Origin: Smittium mucronatum
Lineage: Eukaryota; Kickxellomycota; Harpellomycetes; Harpellales; Legeriomycetaceae
DNA length: 27,260 nucleotides
NCBI GenBank assembly: GCA_001953115.1
Contig: LSSL01001666.1
Span: 1 to 27,260, forward strand
Direction of reading: 5' to 3'
Below, in pieces: positions 1-11,072 of the stretch; positions within the stretch are counted from its first letter, which is position 1; every line of letters begins with the position of its first letter. A program made the position numbers and the translations under genes. The notes beneath the pieces are model-generated. The model was not told the DNA's origin and searched no databases. It saw only the letters and a list, made by a program, of their open reading frames with translations.

Positions 1-425
1 CAGCGTTCGACAGTCAGACGGATCTCAGCGTCTAACAGCTATTTGTAGGAAAGCCATGTCGATCAATCCCACGTTTGGGTAGGAGCCTAATTTTATTAAT
101 CCTGTTAGAAGTAGGCTCTGACTAGGAGCTCAGTAGCTTCAGTGAACTGTTGTTTATTGACAAAGAGCTTAATTCATGACTGCACGTAACCTCAGTCATC
201 CAGCCTACTTGAAGCAATGTCAGGGGGGGTCTTTCGGTTGGTAGATTGAACCCTTTTCCCGTAGGTACGCAGCCGGTAGTCCTGTAGAGGAGCTTATTGT
301 AGTTAGGATAATAGTCTTTTCTATACGACTTTTTCTTTTTTTCAATTTTTTTTAGTATAGTTTTTAATGGCGTTATCTTACAATAAAATTCCGTGATACA
401 AAATAAAAAATAAAAAAAAAAATTT
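1..425 (+). mobile_element. Dispersed repeat, copy 1 (5' end cut by the window)
   Basis: The sequence matches copy 3 (18122-18575) along its length and copy 2 (5379-5581) over its 3' half. Shared blocks include ATCTCAGC near the start, GAGCCATGTCG/AAGCCATGTCG, a GGTTGG(T/C)AGATTGAACCC block near 236-252, GGAGCTTATTG near 290 and ATAGTCTTTTCTATAC near 310. After a T-rich stretch comes AATAAA at 382-387, then about 12 bases later an A-rich tract to about 422. A poly(A) signal followed by a poly(A)-like tail is the pattern of a polyadenylated, reverse-transcribed insert. GC is well above the flanks. Whether it is a LINE 3' end, a SINE or an LTR cannot be decided here. Confidence 0.7.
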
Positions 426-1975
426 AACGAATAATAGTCATATTTTAAATAAATGAGTTGATTTTTTAGGTTATTCAGGAGTATTTTTATTTTAATTGGA
501 TTTCTTTATCATTATAGGTGCATAATTAAGATAAAATCACTAGATTTAAACATAACAGGCATCAATTTTTATATATAAATAGTAGATGTTTTGATAATAG
601 AAATTTTATCTTTTTTATAACACATAAAAAAATAAACTTCCAAAAAAAATAATTATACATGTCAATTCTTTAATTATCGATGGAAAAAAAATCGGAATAT
701 GAAATTTCCGAAAATGCAAATGTATGGGAAAAAGTAAAAGAAGTTTTGAAATAAATAACATGACAATTTTTTAAATTTTAATTAAGGATTACCCTATAAT
801 TATTAATTTATCAAAGAAAAATTTAAATGTTATCTTTTATATATATCAAAATAAGGAGGGGTCTATCTCTTTTCGCAACAGAAATTTTGATTCGAAAAGA
901 CTTATGATATTTTGAAGATAATTAAATTGGTATTAGAACCAAAAAATATATTATCCATTACAGATAATTTTCAAAAATCTAAAATATGAATATAATGCAC
1001 AGCAATAATTTTAAACCCCAATAATAGTATCATTTAATAATTTTTTTTGGATGGAAATTAGTATCCTGATTAACTATAAGCTATATTAGTTTAATTTGTG
1101 GATTTATAAAGGTTTAACCAATGAAATTGAGCTTTTAATTTTTATTATTAATCGTTTCAGAACCCGATAAAATAAATAAAGTTCTCATTTTATCCAACCG
1201 AATATACTTATTTATTTATTTTTCGAACTATACACACATTTTTTTCAATGGAAATTCAATCAAATAGAAATTTCAAATATAATTGATTTTTCGAAAGTAA
1301 TAAAATATTAGGGAAATTATATTAACCACTCATTTATAATAACTTAGCCAACCAATTAAAAAAATCTTTTCCTGTTATATCTTTATATCTCAATTTTAGC
1401 TTAATGCATATAATTTGTTCAAATATGCGATTTTTAAAAAAAAACAATCTTGTTAGTAATTTCCGGTACAATTAGAAAAAAAATACTTTGTTGCCTGTTT
1501 CAATTTTATTAATGATTAATCGTCAAAATTTTATGAAATATGCTATAAATCGGCTAATATCTTAATATATTTTTGAAAAGTCATTGAATTAATTATTATA
1601 ATCTTTTATTGATTAATAGAATTAAAATTAAAGGCCTTTGATTGGGACATTTTCTCAAAAATAAGCTACTGAATTAGATATATCAATTAATAGCGTTATT
1701 CTTTTACTAAAAGATCGAATTTAAATCTGTATAATAGACGTCAGTAAAATTCAGTCAATAAAAGTTTAAAAATTAAAGAGTCAATCTCCATATTAAAAGG
1801 CATGAATATTGTAAATAATGATTTCATATAATTAAATCTTCAATTTTTATTATCTAAATGAGCAAAAATTTATATTTGTGAATCCTTTCAAAAAGTGACA
1901 CTGAGAGGTGTTTATAACCATTATCAATAACGGATAAAATTAAATGATTATTTTTAAGACGAGAAAGTTAAATTA
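426..1975. other. AT-rich spacer, no gene seen
   Basis: Between repeat copy 1 and the MITE-like element I see only AT-rich sequence with A and T runs. Apart from the doubtful 24-codon ORF at 680-754, nothing exceeds chance frames. Confidence 0.6.
680..754 (+). CDS. Very small ORF (24 codons), doubtful
   Basis: ATG at 680 to TAA at 752-754 encodes MEKKSEYEISENANVWEKVK then EVLK: charged and helix-prone, unlike the Ile/Phe-rich chance frames around it. It lies alone in AT-rich spacer with no visible promoter or splice signals. Most likely a chance ORF or a scrap of debris. Confidence 0.12.
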   Translation: MEKKSEYEISENANVWEKVKEVLK

Positions 1976-2250
1976 CAGGGGTTTTCATTCCAATAGAACC
2001 TTTTTTTCTGGACCTGTGGGGTCATTCTTATAACCAATAATCCTATTTAACTTTTAAAAATTGATATATACCATTATTGGTTAAAATACTATTGTTATTG
2101 GGTAATATAAGTTTTTTCTTTTTGATTGGTATAAATAATTATTCAGTCCAATAATAACGCTTTTAATATTTTTATCAAAAAATAATTCTGCAAATCTAAA
2201 AAAAGGGTCTATTGGAATGAAAAGAAGGTCTATTGAAATGAAAAATCCTG
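1976..2250. mobile_element. MITE-like element with CAGG...CCTG terminal inverted repeats
   Basis: The left end (1976-1997) and the reverse complement of the right end (2250-2229) match at about 19 of 22 bases, both starting CAGG and including TTTTCATT and CAATAGA. A second copy of the right-end motif (GGGTCTATTGGAATGAAAA) lies just inside, at 2205-2223. The interior is AT-rich, non-coding and itself partly palindromic around CCAATAAT/ATTATTGG. TTA precedes the left end and TAA follows the right end. No clear 8-bp target duplication is visible. CAGG ends recall hAT-type non-autonomous elements, but that label is tentative. Confidence 0.6.
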
Positions 2251-3949
2251 TAAGAGATGATATTTTTTGTATTATACTAATTCAAAAAAGTGTTGAGAAA
2301 AAATCGCAAATTTTATATATCAAACGTTACAATTCGAATATTAGATATTGTTTCATTTTTTTGAGATATATTGTACCAAAGCAAAAAAATAATTAAAACC
2401 AATAAACTTTCATTATCATTGACAAAAAAAAAATCTTGGATCCATAAAATTAATATAATCTCAATTTTTCTTTGGGAGCATTTAAACATAGTAAATTCCA
2501 ATTTTTAAGAAATACTAATTAGTATCTGAAAATTTTCTATAATTGAATACAGATATTTTTTGTAAAGACAGAAAAAAAATAACAACAAATTAAAAAGATA
2601 AAGCTTTTTTTTTTGTAAATTTATCTAAACTTTATCCAAATTAAAAGAGAAACCCAATATGTTTTATAAACATTCCTGAAATTGTTTTCTAGTACTTAAA
2701 CCAAGTTTTATATATATCTGAAATATTCTTAAAAATCTACTGATATTCAAACACTTCTCAAGGTTATTTTATAAAAGATAAAAATCTAATATAAAAACAC
2801 AAGTTTTAAAAAAAATAATTTATTTGATTTAAAATGGATATATAGGAGTTTTTCATGCTTACTTTTTACCTAATAGAGTATTTTTATTCGGAATTGGCAT
2901 CAATATTTCCTAACCTTGCAAAAAAAAATTCGGTTCTTCCTACAAATCGGTTTGAAAAACTTGCGGGAAACTACATATAACATTTTAAAACATAGTTTTG
3001 CTTTTTTTTAAATACACCTATAAAATTTTAAGAGGATAAATGATAAATCGATATGAAATACTTGATATAAAGATAGTTGGGACTTTTAATTTGAAATTAA
3101 CTACCTTTTTAATCTTATTTTTCCCTTAAATTATTCTGTATATAGTATATAAAGTGTCTAATAAGCTACATAATACAGTATAAAATTTCATTTTATATGA
3201 ATAAATACGTCTAAAATTATATCTGACCTTCTAAACTTTTGAATGTAAAAAGATAGAAAATTTTCGCATTATAATAGCTTGTTTACAATTATAAGTAGTA
3301 ATAATCTATTAACCATCTTGAAAATTTATTCTCCTCTTTTCTTACTAAAATTTTAGAGCTTGTATTTTTGGATCAATACATTGAGCAAAATTATAAATTT
3401 GCTTAATTTTTGATAATAAATAATTTATAAATCAAAAACGAGATTTCTATCATATCTATTGGTAAGTAAATTCTACACTATTAATTTTTTGCCGATAAAA
3501 TTAATATTTTGAATACTATTTGATAAATATTTTTTTTGAATTGAACGAAAGAAACTGTTATTTGGAAATGAGAATAAAGCAAAGAGAGAGAGATTAATTA
3601 TATTTTTTTGATTTCAATCCTCTTTTTATAATTTTTTTTCTTCATATTTACTAATTTTAGATATTATTATTATATGTTTATTTAAAGGCGTTTATTTTTT
3701 GAGGAATAAGGAAATAAGAACAAGAATAAGTTATAAAAATCGACCAAAAATATCTCATATTAAATCTTAGTCATATTATAATTAAAGCTAAAAAATAAAT
3801 GATGAAAATTCAACTGAATTGCTGATTTCAGGCTCGGAAAAAGCCTTTCATAATAAAATTATTCTCTTTATAAATATTGGAAGTCTATCAATTGATAAAT
3901 TTTCAGAATCGGTAATTCCTCTAAAAAACTTATAATTGCTTTTTTATCC
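2251..3949. other. AT-rich spacer, no gene seen
   Basis: Only short frames driven by A/T composition occur, including a 62-codon minus-strand frame at 2313-2501. A short AG repeat lies near 3580-3592, and a small hairpin (AGGCT...AGCCT) near 3831 sits close to the transposase relic. Confidence 0.55.
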
Positions 3950-4839
3950 CTAATTTTTTTTTCTCTTCGTTTTTCTATAATAAATACTGTCTTTCACTCT
4001 GATACTATCATAAAATTTTATATTGTCTGTTATCAATGGTGATTTCGAAATACGAAAATTTGTCAAAGCTATAAGTATATCCATTATAACCTCTATAAAA
4101 TCCAAAGATCCTCCGTAAGTTTCTCTCATTGCTTTAAAAACATCTTTTAACCCCCCAAAAAACCCCTCTATTATGATTCTTCTACTATAGCTAGTCTGTT
4201 CTGGGGTATTTTATGTTGCCAAAAGTTAATTTGATGAGCTCAATTGTGTGAAATCTAATCCTTGAGAGTGAGTTTTTCGCCTTGCAATAATCGATTTTAG
4301 TTTTTTTGGTATTAAAAACCTGAATTTTTTATCAAGACTATATATTCCTTATCAGTCATTATGGGAAATTCACTATGGGATCCACCAAAATATTCAATTC
4401 TGAGGTTTATTGGAGACTTTTTGGAAAATTCCCTATATTTATTCTCCATTAATTCACAGAATGAGTTTGCATGAATTTAGCCTTCAGCACTAGAGCTCTC
4501 AATAGTGAAACTCCATCGGTATCACCACCACCACCACTTTTTAAACACGATATCTATGTTTTTTCCCTGAATAAAATATATTGCTGTCCTGAAATAAGCT
4601 AGATGATTTATTTAATAAAAATGCTATGCAATGAATTAACAGTGCTAATCCCTATTATTTGATGAAATTATTGATTGAGACAGCTTTTTGGGTTTATTTA
4701 TAGGACATAAATAATTTTTCAGCAAGAATTATTTGATATTTTCGGCTGTGGAATTAATTATGCTACAAGATGAAGGTCCAAATATTTTAGCATCCATTAT
4801 CAGTTTAACAAATTTAAAATAATGACCCAAGTGTGTCAT
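3950..4839 (-). pseudogene. Broken DDE transposase relic (PIF/Harbinger-like, DDE_Tnp_4 type)
   Basis: Read on the minus strand, successive open pieces line up in the order of a DDE superfamily transposase. Piece 4839-4729 has the helix-turn-helix style THLGHY...KIFGPSSCSII. Piece 4651-4541 has NIFYSGKKHRYRV, the conserved YSGK block of this family, followed by a (GTG)n run. Piece 4476-4312 runs from IHANSFCELM (where family members have HDS) to DKEYIVLIKNSGF (near the GDSGYP aspartate motif). Piece 4210-3950 has SRRIIIEGFFGGLK, carrying the third acidic residue, then ALTNFRISKSPL and a basic end (RKTKRKKN, TAG). At least three in-frame stops and several frameshifts separate the pieces, and the first two catalytic aspartates are not recognisable, so it is inactive. 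It would have catalysed cut-and-paste transposition in the nucleus. Family assignment is from remembered motifs. I found no terminal inverted repeats around it. Confidence 0.83.
4521..4539 (+). repeat. (CCA)n microsatellite inside the transposase relic
   Basis: Five to six CCA units lie on the plus strand, reading as a run of Val (GTG) codons on the relic's minus strand directly after the YSGK block. It is probably a later expansion within a decaying gene. Confidence 0.75.
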
Positions 4840-5378
4840 TAGAATAATCAATTTTCCTTGGGAACTAATTTTTATTTCTTCCCTCTTTTCGTTTCAGATT
4901 TAATATAATTTTTATCAAAAACTTAACATATTTCGTCAAAGTAATTTATTTTTGAACCCAGTATAAATATACATATCCCCTGAGGTATTTGAGACCTTAT
5001 TATAAAATATGCGAAAATATATTTCGTGATCTCTAATATATTATATTTCCAATAAAGAAATGACCCTATCATTTAATTCATACTTTTTTTTCATCTCTCT
5101 ATATCTTTGAGTATTTGGTTATTGTATTTTTTTATGTTATTTTTATTATAAGTCAAGTCTAAAATTTATGATATGGATATAGATATAGAAATTCCAGCTT
5201 TATTTTATAGTAAGATAATATAAATTCATATAATATATTATTCCTAAAAAATTAGTGTCTATTTTTATTAGAGAAAATGAAGTTGATACAGAAAATCGAT
5301 GATATTTGGAATTTATTTAAATCAATATGCTATTTTTATTCTTGAGTTTTGATTTGCTTTTTTTAAAAATAGTTTAGC
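4840..5378. other. AT-rich spacer between transposase relic and repeat copy 2
   Basis: No continuation of the transposase toward its N terminus could be followed beyond 4839, and no terminal inverted repeat partner was found. The rest is featureless A/T-rich sequence. Confidence 0.5.
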
Positions 5379-5581
5379 ATGCGTTTGAAGCAATCCCAGT
5401 GGGGTCTTTTGGTTGGTATATTGCAATTTTTTACCGTAGGTACTCAGCAGATATTCCGACAGAGGAGCTTATTGTAGCTAGGAACTTTTTCTTTTCTTCT
5501 TTTTTTTTTATTATAATTTTAATGAATTATCTTATAATAAAATTAGCATGTAAAGATATTTTAGGTATAAAAAGTTCATAA
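5379..5581 (+). mobile_element. Dispersed repeat, copy 2 (5'-truncated)
   Basis: This aligns with copy 1 from about position 205 onward: TTGAAGCAAT, GGGGTCTTT(T/C)GGTTGGTA, CGTAGGTAC(T/G)CAGC, and AGAGGAGCTTATTGTAG, which is identical in both. AATAAA is at 5536-5541. About 200 bases of the 5' end are missing, and the flanking DNA upstream is ordinary AT-rich spacer. A 60-codon open frame over this copy (5399-5581) begins only at GTG, and the matching frame in copies 1 and 3 has stops, so I do not call it a gene. A shared AGTTCATAAA after the signal links this copy to copy 3. Confidence 0.72.
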
Positions 5582-7444
5582 AATTGAATTCTCTCAACTA
5601 TTTACATAAATATCCGTGTTTAAAGAATATTCTCTTGGCCTAAAACAATAATAGCGTGTTTAATTTTTAAAAAAAATACTAAATTATATGAATATAAGCC
5701 ATTTTTGCCGAATTCGTTTAGTAAAACGCGAATTAAAATAATGGTTTGTTTTATATGGCATAATATACAAAATATTCAAAGACAACTATATTCAAAAGAT
5801 ATGTATATTTACTTTTATGGAATTCGGCTAAAAAATTTTATAAAATAATATGGGGAGTTGATTTAATTCGAGGAAAAAGAAAATGGAATTTAAAATAGGA
5901 AAAACTTTAGAAAATTTTTAATAATCATATTTATATTTTTTTAGATTTGATGTTAAGAATTAAAAGTCCTATAAAGTATTTTAAGGGCTAAATCTATCAC
6001 ACAATAAGCTATTATTATTTTTCTTTATTCTAAAATTAAATTATAGTTTCCAATATTAATATAAATTTTTTTAAAAATTAACTTTATTTTTTTTGGAAAA
6101 TTTTATGCCATTATCAATTAAATTTCTTTTTTTTTAATTGGACCATAAAGATATGATTGGAAAATTAAAAAATAATAAGGCAGTTACATCAAAATAATTT
6201 CATAGTTTCTATAATGTCTCCACTAATAAAAAATCAAATATGAAAATTAAATAAAATTATTATGAAGAAATAATAATTTTATAGATAAATAAGTATATTT
6301 TTTTATTTAAAAATCCCATACGTCTAAATAAGCGTATTAAAAAGTTAAAAAAAAATTACTTTCAATTTTAACATCATATTTAATTAAAATTTAGAGATAT
6401 TATCAAAAATCATCAAATTGATTTAATTTAATTCTTCAATCGAAAATTTATTGATACATGTTATTCACAAATAACAAGTTTAATTTTTTTTGGTGATTTA
6501 TTACTTTGGACATCATAAATTCCATAAAGTAGCTGTTATAAAAATATTTTCTTTAATTTTTGTTTTCTTTCCAAATTATTTTTTCTGAAAGAATTTTAAT
6601 AATACAATTTTATTAAAAGTAAAAAAAAGTTTATTTTTCGAAATATTTTCAATTTAATTAAATAAAAATAGTAAATGATTTATAAAACTAACTTATTTTT
6701 TAAAAAATATTACTTAGAAAAATTTAAAAAATAAATTCCGTATAATTAAAACATTCTAAAATCATGACAGTTTTTTTTTTAAAATAAATTATTATCCAAT
6801 TCCGAATCATAATAAACGACTTTTAAAATTCTAAATTATTAAATCTATCTTTTTTTATACTCTTAATTTTTTTTCTAATAAAAAAGTTGTATTTTTTGAT
6901 TTTCTAGTATATAAAATGTGATTTTGGTATTAAAATTATTTTTATCGGCTAAAATACTGATATTATTAAACAATAAATGTTAAATTTATACAATTATATA
7001 ATATTAAACCAAATAATTATTTATTCTTGGAAAAAAATCTTTATCTCCAAAAGTATAATTAATTTTTCAAAAAATCACTGTTTACTTTTTCGTTATAAAT
7101 TTTGAGCTTAATTTAAAATATCAAAACACCAGAAATTTTTTATTTTAAAAAAATATGGTCAAAGGCTCTTTTTTATTTCATTTAAATTGATATTATTTAG
7201 TGTTTTTTTTTATTAATTTTTTTATATTACTTATTTAATTGAGCCCATAGGATTTATATAACACGATTAAAATAGTATAAAATAAAACTTGTAATATATT
7301 AATAAATTTTTTTTCTCATGAAATATTTTTATTTAAAGTTAAGATGTTTGTTTAATTTTATCTAAATCGGTTATATTAAAAATACTATTCTCAAATACTA
7401 ATTAATTAAAAAAATTTTCTTCTGATAAATCTTTATTATTTAAT
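5582..7444. other. AT-rich spacer, no gene seen
   Basis: One of the most AT-rich parts of the window, with many poly(A) and poly(T) runs. No frame of interest on either strand. Confidence 0.6.
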
Positions 7445-8300
7445 TATAGATTAAATTGTAAAAACGAGTAAAATTAGATTGAAAAGAATCAAATTGTGTT
7501 AATAAAAATCAAAAACTAATTAATGTGCCAAATTAAGTAAAAAAAGTTGATTTAGGTATAAATGAATAAATTTTAATTAGATTAGGTAAAAAAAATTTAA
7601 AAAATTCTCCAATTTGAATCAAAAAATAGTCAATATTGACTAATTAAAATAAAAAAAATATCAAATTATCCATTGCTCAAGCTAAGTCATACCCATAAAG
7701 CTGATGTATTTCTTCAAAACCAAAACCAAAATTTTCAGTTTGTTAAAACTTATAGGATTTTGAGGGTTATTTGATATCATCATATCATAAACTGATTTTC
7801 CAAACTATACAATAATAAAGAATTTTTGATTTTCATTGCGAAAGTTTTCTAAAAAGAGGTTATTTTATCCATTTTTTGTGTTTATAGAAAAAATTTTAGG
7901 GTTAAACACATGTATCCTTGCATAAATTTGAATCTTAAGTACTCATTATTTTATTTACTCTTTAAATTTTAACAATTTCAAAACCGGTAGAGTAAAATAG
8001 CTTTTGTTTTTTATTGAGTGCTATCTATAAAAAAATGATATTTATATATATTTGGGTGAATAAAGTAATTGGGACAATTGGAACTTTATTAAGACACGAA
8101 TAGGAGTAGGCTAAATTTTGGAACTGGAAGGGTTAAAATACTTTTTTACCTAATCTGATTTAAAATTTATCCATGTGTACCTAAATTAATTTTTTTTTAC
8201 TGCATTTGACACATAAATTAGCTTTTGATTTTTAACTCAATTTGATTCAAATTTCCTTAATTTTATTTTTTTCAACCAAATTTGATTCAATTTGATTTTT
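7445..8300. repeat. Diverged long inverted repeat (about 150-bp arms, about 500-bp spacer)
   Basis: The left arm (about 7445-7612) and the reverse complement of the right arm (about 8117-8300) align along their length, sharing AATCAAATTG, AAAAATCAAAA, GCTAATT/ACTAATT, TTTAGGTA, GATAAATTTT/GAATAAATTTT and AGATTAGGTAAAAAA. The right arm carries an extra internal duplication of AATTTGATTCAA. The spacer holds no convincing reading frame. The layout fits a foldback or MITE-type DNA transposon relic. Ends and target duplications are not clear. Confidence 0.6.
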
Positions 8301-10859
8301 TAACCTTTATTATATTAGTTTTATGGTATAAAAAATAATATCGGGGAAAAAAATTCTTATTTGAACGATATCAATTTATCTTTAATTTTATTAAAAGTAA
8401 AAAAAGTAGTTTTTTTGAAATATTTAAATATATGAAAAATAAAATTTTGTAAGATATTTTTTTATTTAAAATATAATTTTATTACCATTTTCAACCGAAA
8501 TATACTATTTAAAAAGGCTTTTTTTAGTAAAAATAATGTCTCAAGTAGCTAATGAAATGTTTATAATAGGCTTCCTAAATAAAAATAGTTTCTTCGCTGT
8601 AGATTTTTTCTTATTTATCGGTTTTAACTTATTAAAGCTTTTTATGCTGACAAATTTCAATAATATTTGGTAATATCGATATTTTTACTAATAAAAACTC
8701 CAATAGATTGTCATGTAAATTTTAAATTTTATTTTTTTATTTTTTTATATTATGATAATAGGAAATTTGATTAAGAGATTTTTTTAATGCATATTATCTA
8801 ATGATAAAAAAATGTTTTTGAAAACTTTGAAACAAATTCAACCCCATGCAAAACCATGAGTTTTTGATAAAAAAAAATCTTGACTTTCCACTTTATCTCT
8901 GAAAAAAATATTAATATCTTTTTTTCATTCAATTAATACTGAAATTTTAAATAAATGTATTTATCAACAGTAAAAATTTACGAAAATTTTCTTGAACACC
9001 TGATGAAATTTTTTTTAAATGAAAAATTGAAAAAAACTATCAGTTAAAAATTTTAAAGTTACTTTTTTTTGTTTTTTTTTTGAAATTGGGGGTTTTTGTA
9101 TTTTTTAAAAAAGGTAAAATGAAGTTTTTTAAAATCCATTTTTATTTTCATAATGATTCTTAATATTAGTATAATTATTTATTCAGAAAGGATCTCCTGA
9201 TTGATAAAATTTATTATATCTACATTTTCTTTTTGTAAATAATTCGAATATGGCGATGCCTATAAAGTCAGACATTAATAATAAATTTAATTTTGAATCG
9301 ATATTTTTTTAGATAATTTTAATTGTTATGATTGAAAATGGTGATATTTTATAACTTTTTAATAGACACTTAATCCTAATATAATGATTAAAATGTAGAT
9401 TTTATATTATTTTTTAATTTTTTAAAATGAAATGTGATCTCATTTTCTTCTAATAAATAGGGGATAAGTATGAATCTTAAAGTTGCGAAGGAAGTTTTTA
9501 CAGATAAGATTATCTTTAAAAAACTAAAACTGTAATGAGAAAAATAAATGAGAATAGCTAAAAAACAATATTAATAAACACCTTTTAATTTATAAAAATT
9601 ATATACATATCTATTTTTTATAATTTATGCATGTATGTACATAAAAATATAGACTATAATAACTTATATCCCCATTAATTGGTATTATTTAACGAACAAT
9701 AAATATATTAATACCCTATATTTAGCTTTTTGGCAATTTTCCGATTCAACTGAAAGATCTGATCCTCATTTATTTATTTTTTATAAAAAGAGGCTGAAAT
9801 TTTTATGGTAAAATAAAAGGTAGATATGTTAGTATTTTTTATGATTAGGGGGGGGGAATAGGCAAATAAGGATACTGGAGCATTTATTAAAGGTTTCTGA
9901 ACTATTGTAATAATAAAAAAATTTGATTTTTTTTAATAATATTGAATTCTTTCATATGAACCTATTTTTTCATATTTTCTGCCTCTTAATCTTTTATTAA
10001 GAAATCAATAGGAGAACTAATATCTTTTTTGAATCAATATTTCGTTTTAAACCTTCAATTTAATTTCAGGTTTAAATAATTTCCAAAACATCAAAAAGAT
10101 TTAATTAATTTGAAAAATATTTTATATATATTAAACTTCTACACACTACACGATTGAGTCTATAAAACTATTCTTTAAAATGTCTATTCATTGATCATTG
10201 GATTAAATATACTCATCCTCAATTATCTACTATCAGCGGAATAATTTTTTCAAAAAACATATTTAGAATATCTTTATTATGTAAAAATTTTAAAAAAATA
10301 TTCATCATACGAGATACTTTTCTTATAATGATTTCTCAGTTGATTTAAATTTATTTATAATAAGTTTTTATAATGTATTTTTCCGAATTTTCGCTATATA
10401 AAAATAAGTAACCTTCAAAAACTCATATTTCAACTTAACAAATTAAAAATTTTTATTTTTTATTATTCGTTATTTGATATTTTTATTGGATCTTTTAAAA
10501 AAATCAATTTTATATTTAGGAAAAATATTGTGATATATATTATTTGTGCTTTTTAAAGAGAGCTGGGTCCCCAAAATATCAGTTATTAGATTAAAACCTT
10601 AAAATTCTTCTTTCTTATATAAAATTGGTTTCATAATTCCCGAAATGATAAACGTATTTACTGCATTTTTAATTATATTCAAATTTTGTTTTTGATTAGA
10701 CTGTCAGCATCTTTAATAATTTTTTAAAAAAAATTTTAAATAAAACTCAAAAATAATTATTATCATTGAATATATTATTAAATCATCTAGAATATTTCAG
10801 TATTGGGATTGATTATAAAATAAATTTCTTTCAATTATATCTAAAGCAATATAATTCAG
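8301..10859. other. AT-rich spacer, no gene seen
   Basis: Homopolymer A/T runs dominate. A 9-G run lies at 9848-9856. No coding-like stretch or long repeat was recognised. Confidence 0.55.
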
Positions 10860-11072
10860 TTAGATCTTTTTTAAAAAAATTATTAGCATATTTCCATCAA
10901 GCAATCGAATTTTTTTGATATATGTGAGATTCATTGGCACACCAGACGCAATTTTCTGCGAAATCCTATAGATTGATTTTATTAAAAGCAAAATTGGACC
11001 GGAAAATATATATTGTTTTAAAAAGTATGATAATTTTTCTAAATTTAGTTTTCTAACAATCATTATTAGCAT
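10860..11072 (-). pseudogene. 70-codon open frame resembling the frame in the 22-23 kb inverted repeat
   Basis: Begins MLIMIVRKLNLEKL and includes YFLKQYIFSGPILLLIKS, IYRISQKIASGVPMNL and IKKIRLLDG. The GC-richer stretch 10926-10990 aligns with 22996-23060 (for example AAATCCTATAGATTGATTTT versus AAATCCGATAGATTATTTT). It has no start or stop context typical of a gene and no recognised domain. The likeliest reading is a fragment of a mobile-element protein; a chance frame is possible. Confidence 0.3.

Noticed and set aside
230..262. Possible tRNA-like A box (CGGTTGGTAGATTG) in the dispersed repeat, which would suggest a SINE
   Set aside because: It resembles part of a tRNA D-arm region only loosely, and no matching B box (GGTTCGAATCC type) follows at the right distance in any of the three copies.
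2313..2501. 62-codon minus-strand frame
   Set aside because: Ile/Phe-rich chance frame in AT-rich spacer next to the MITE-like element.
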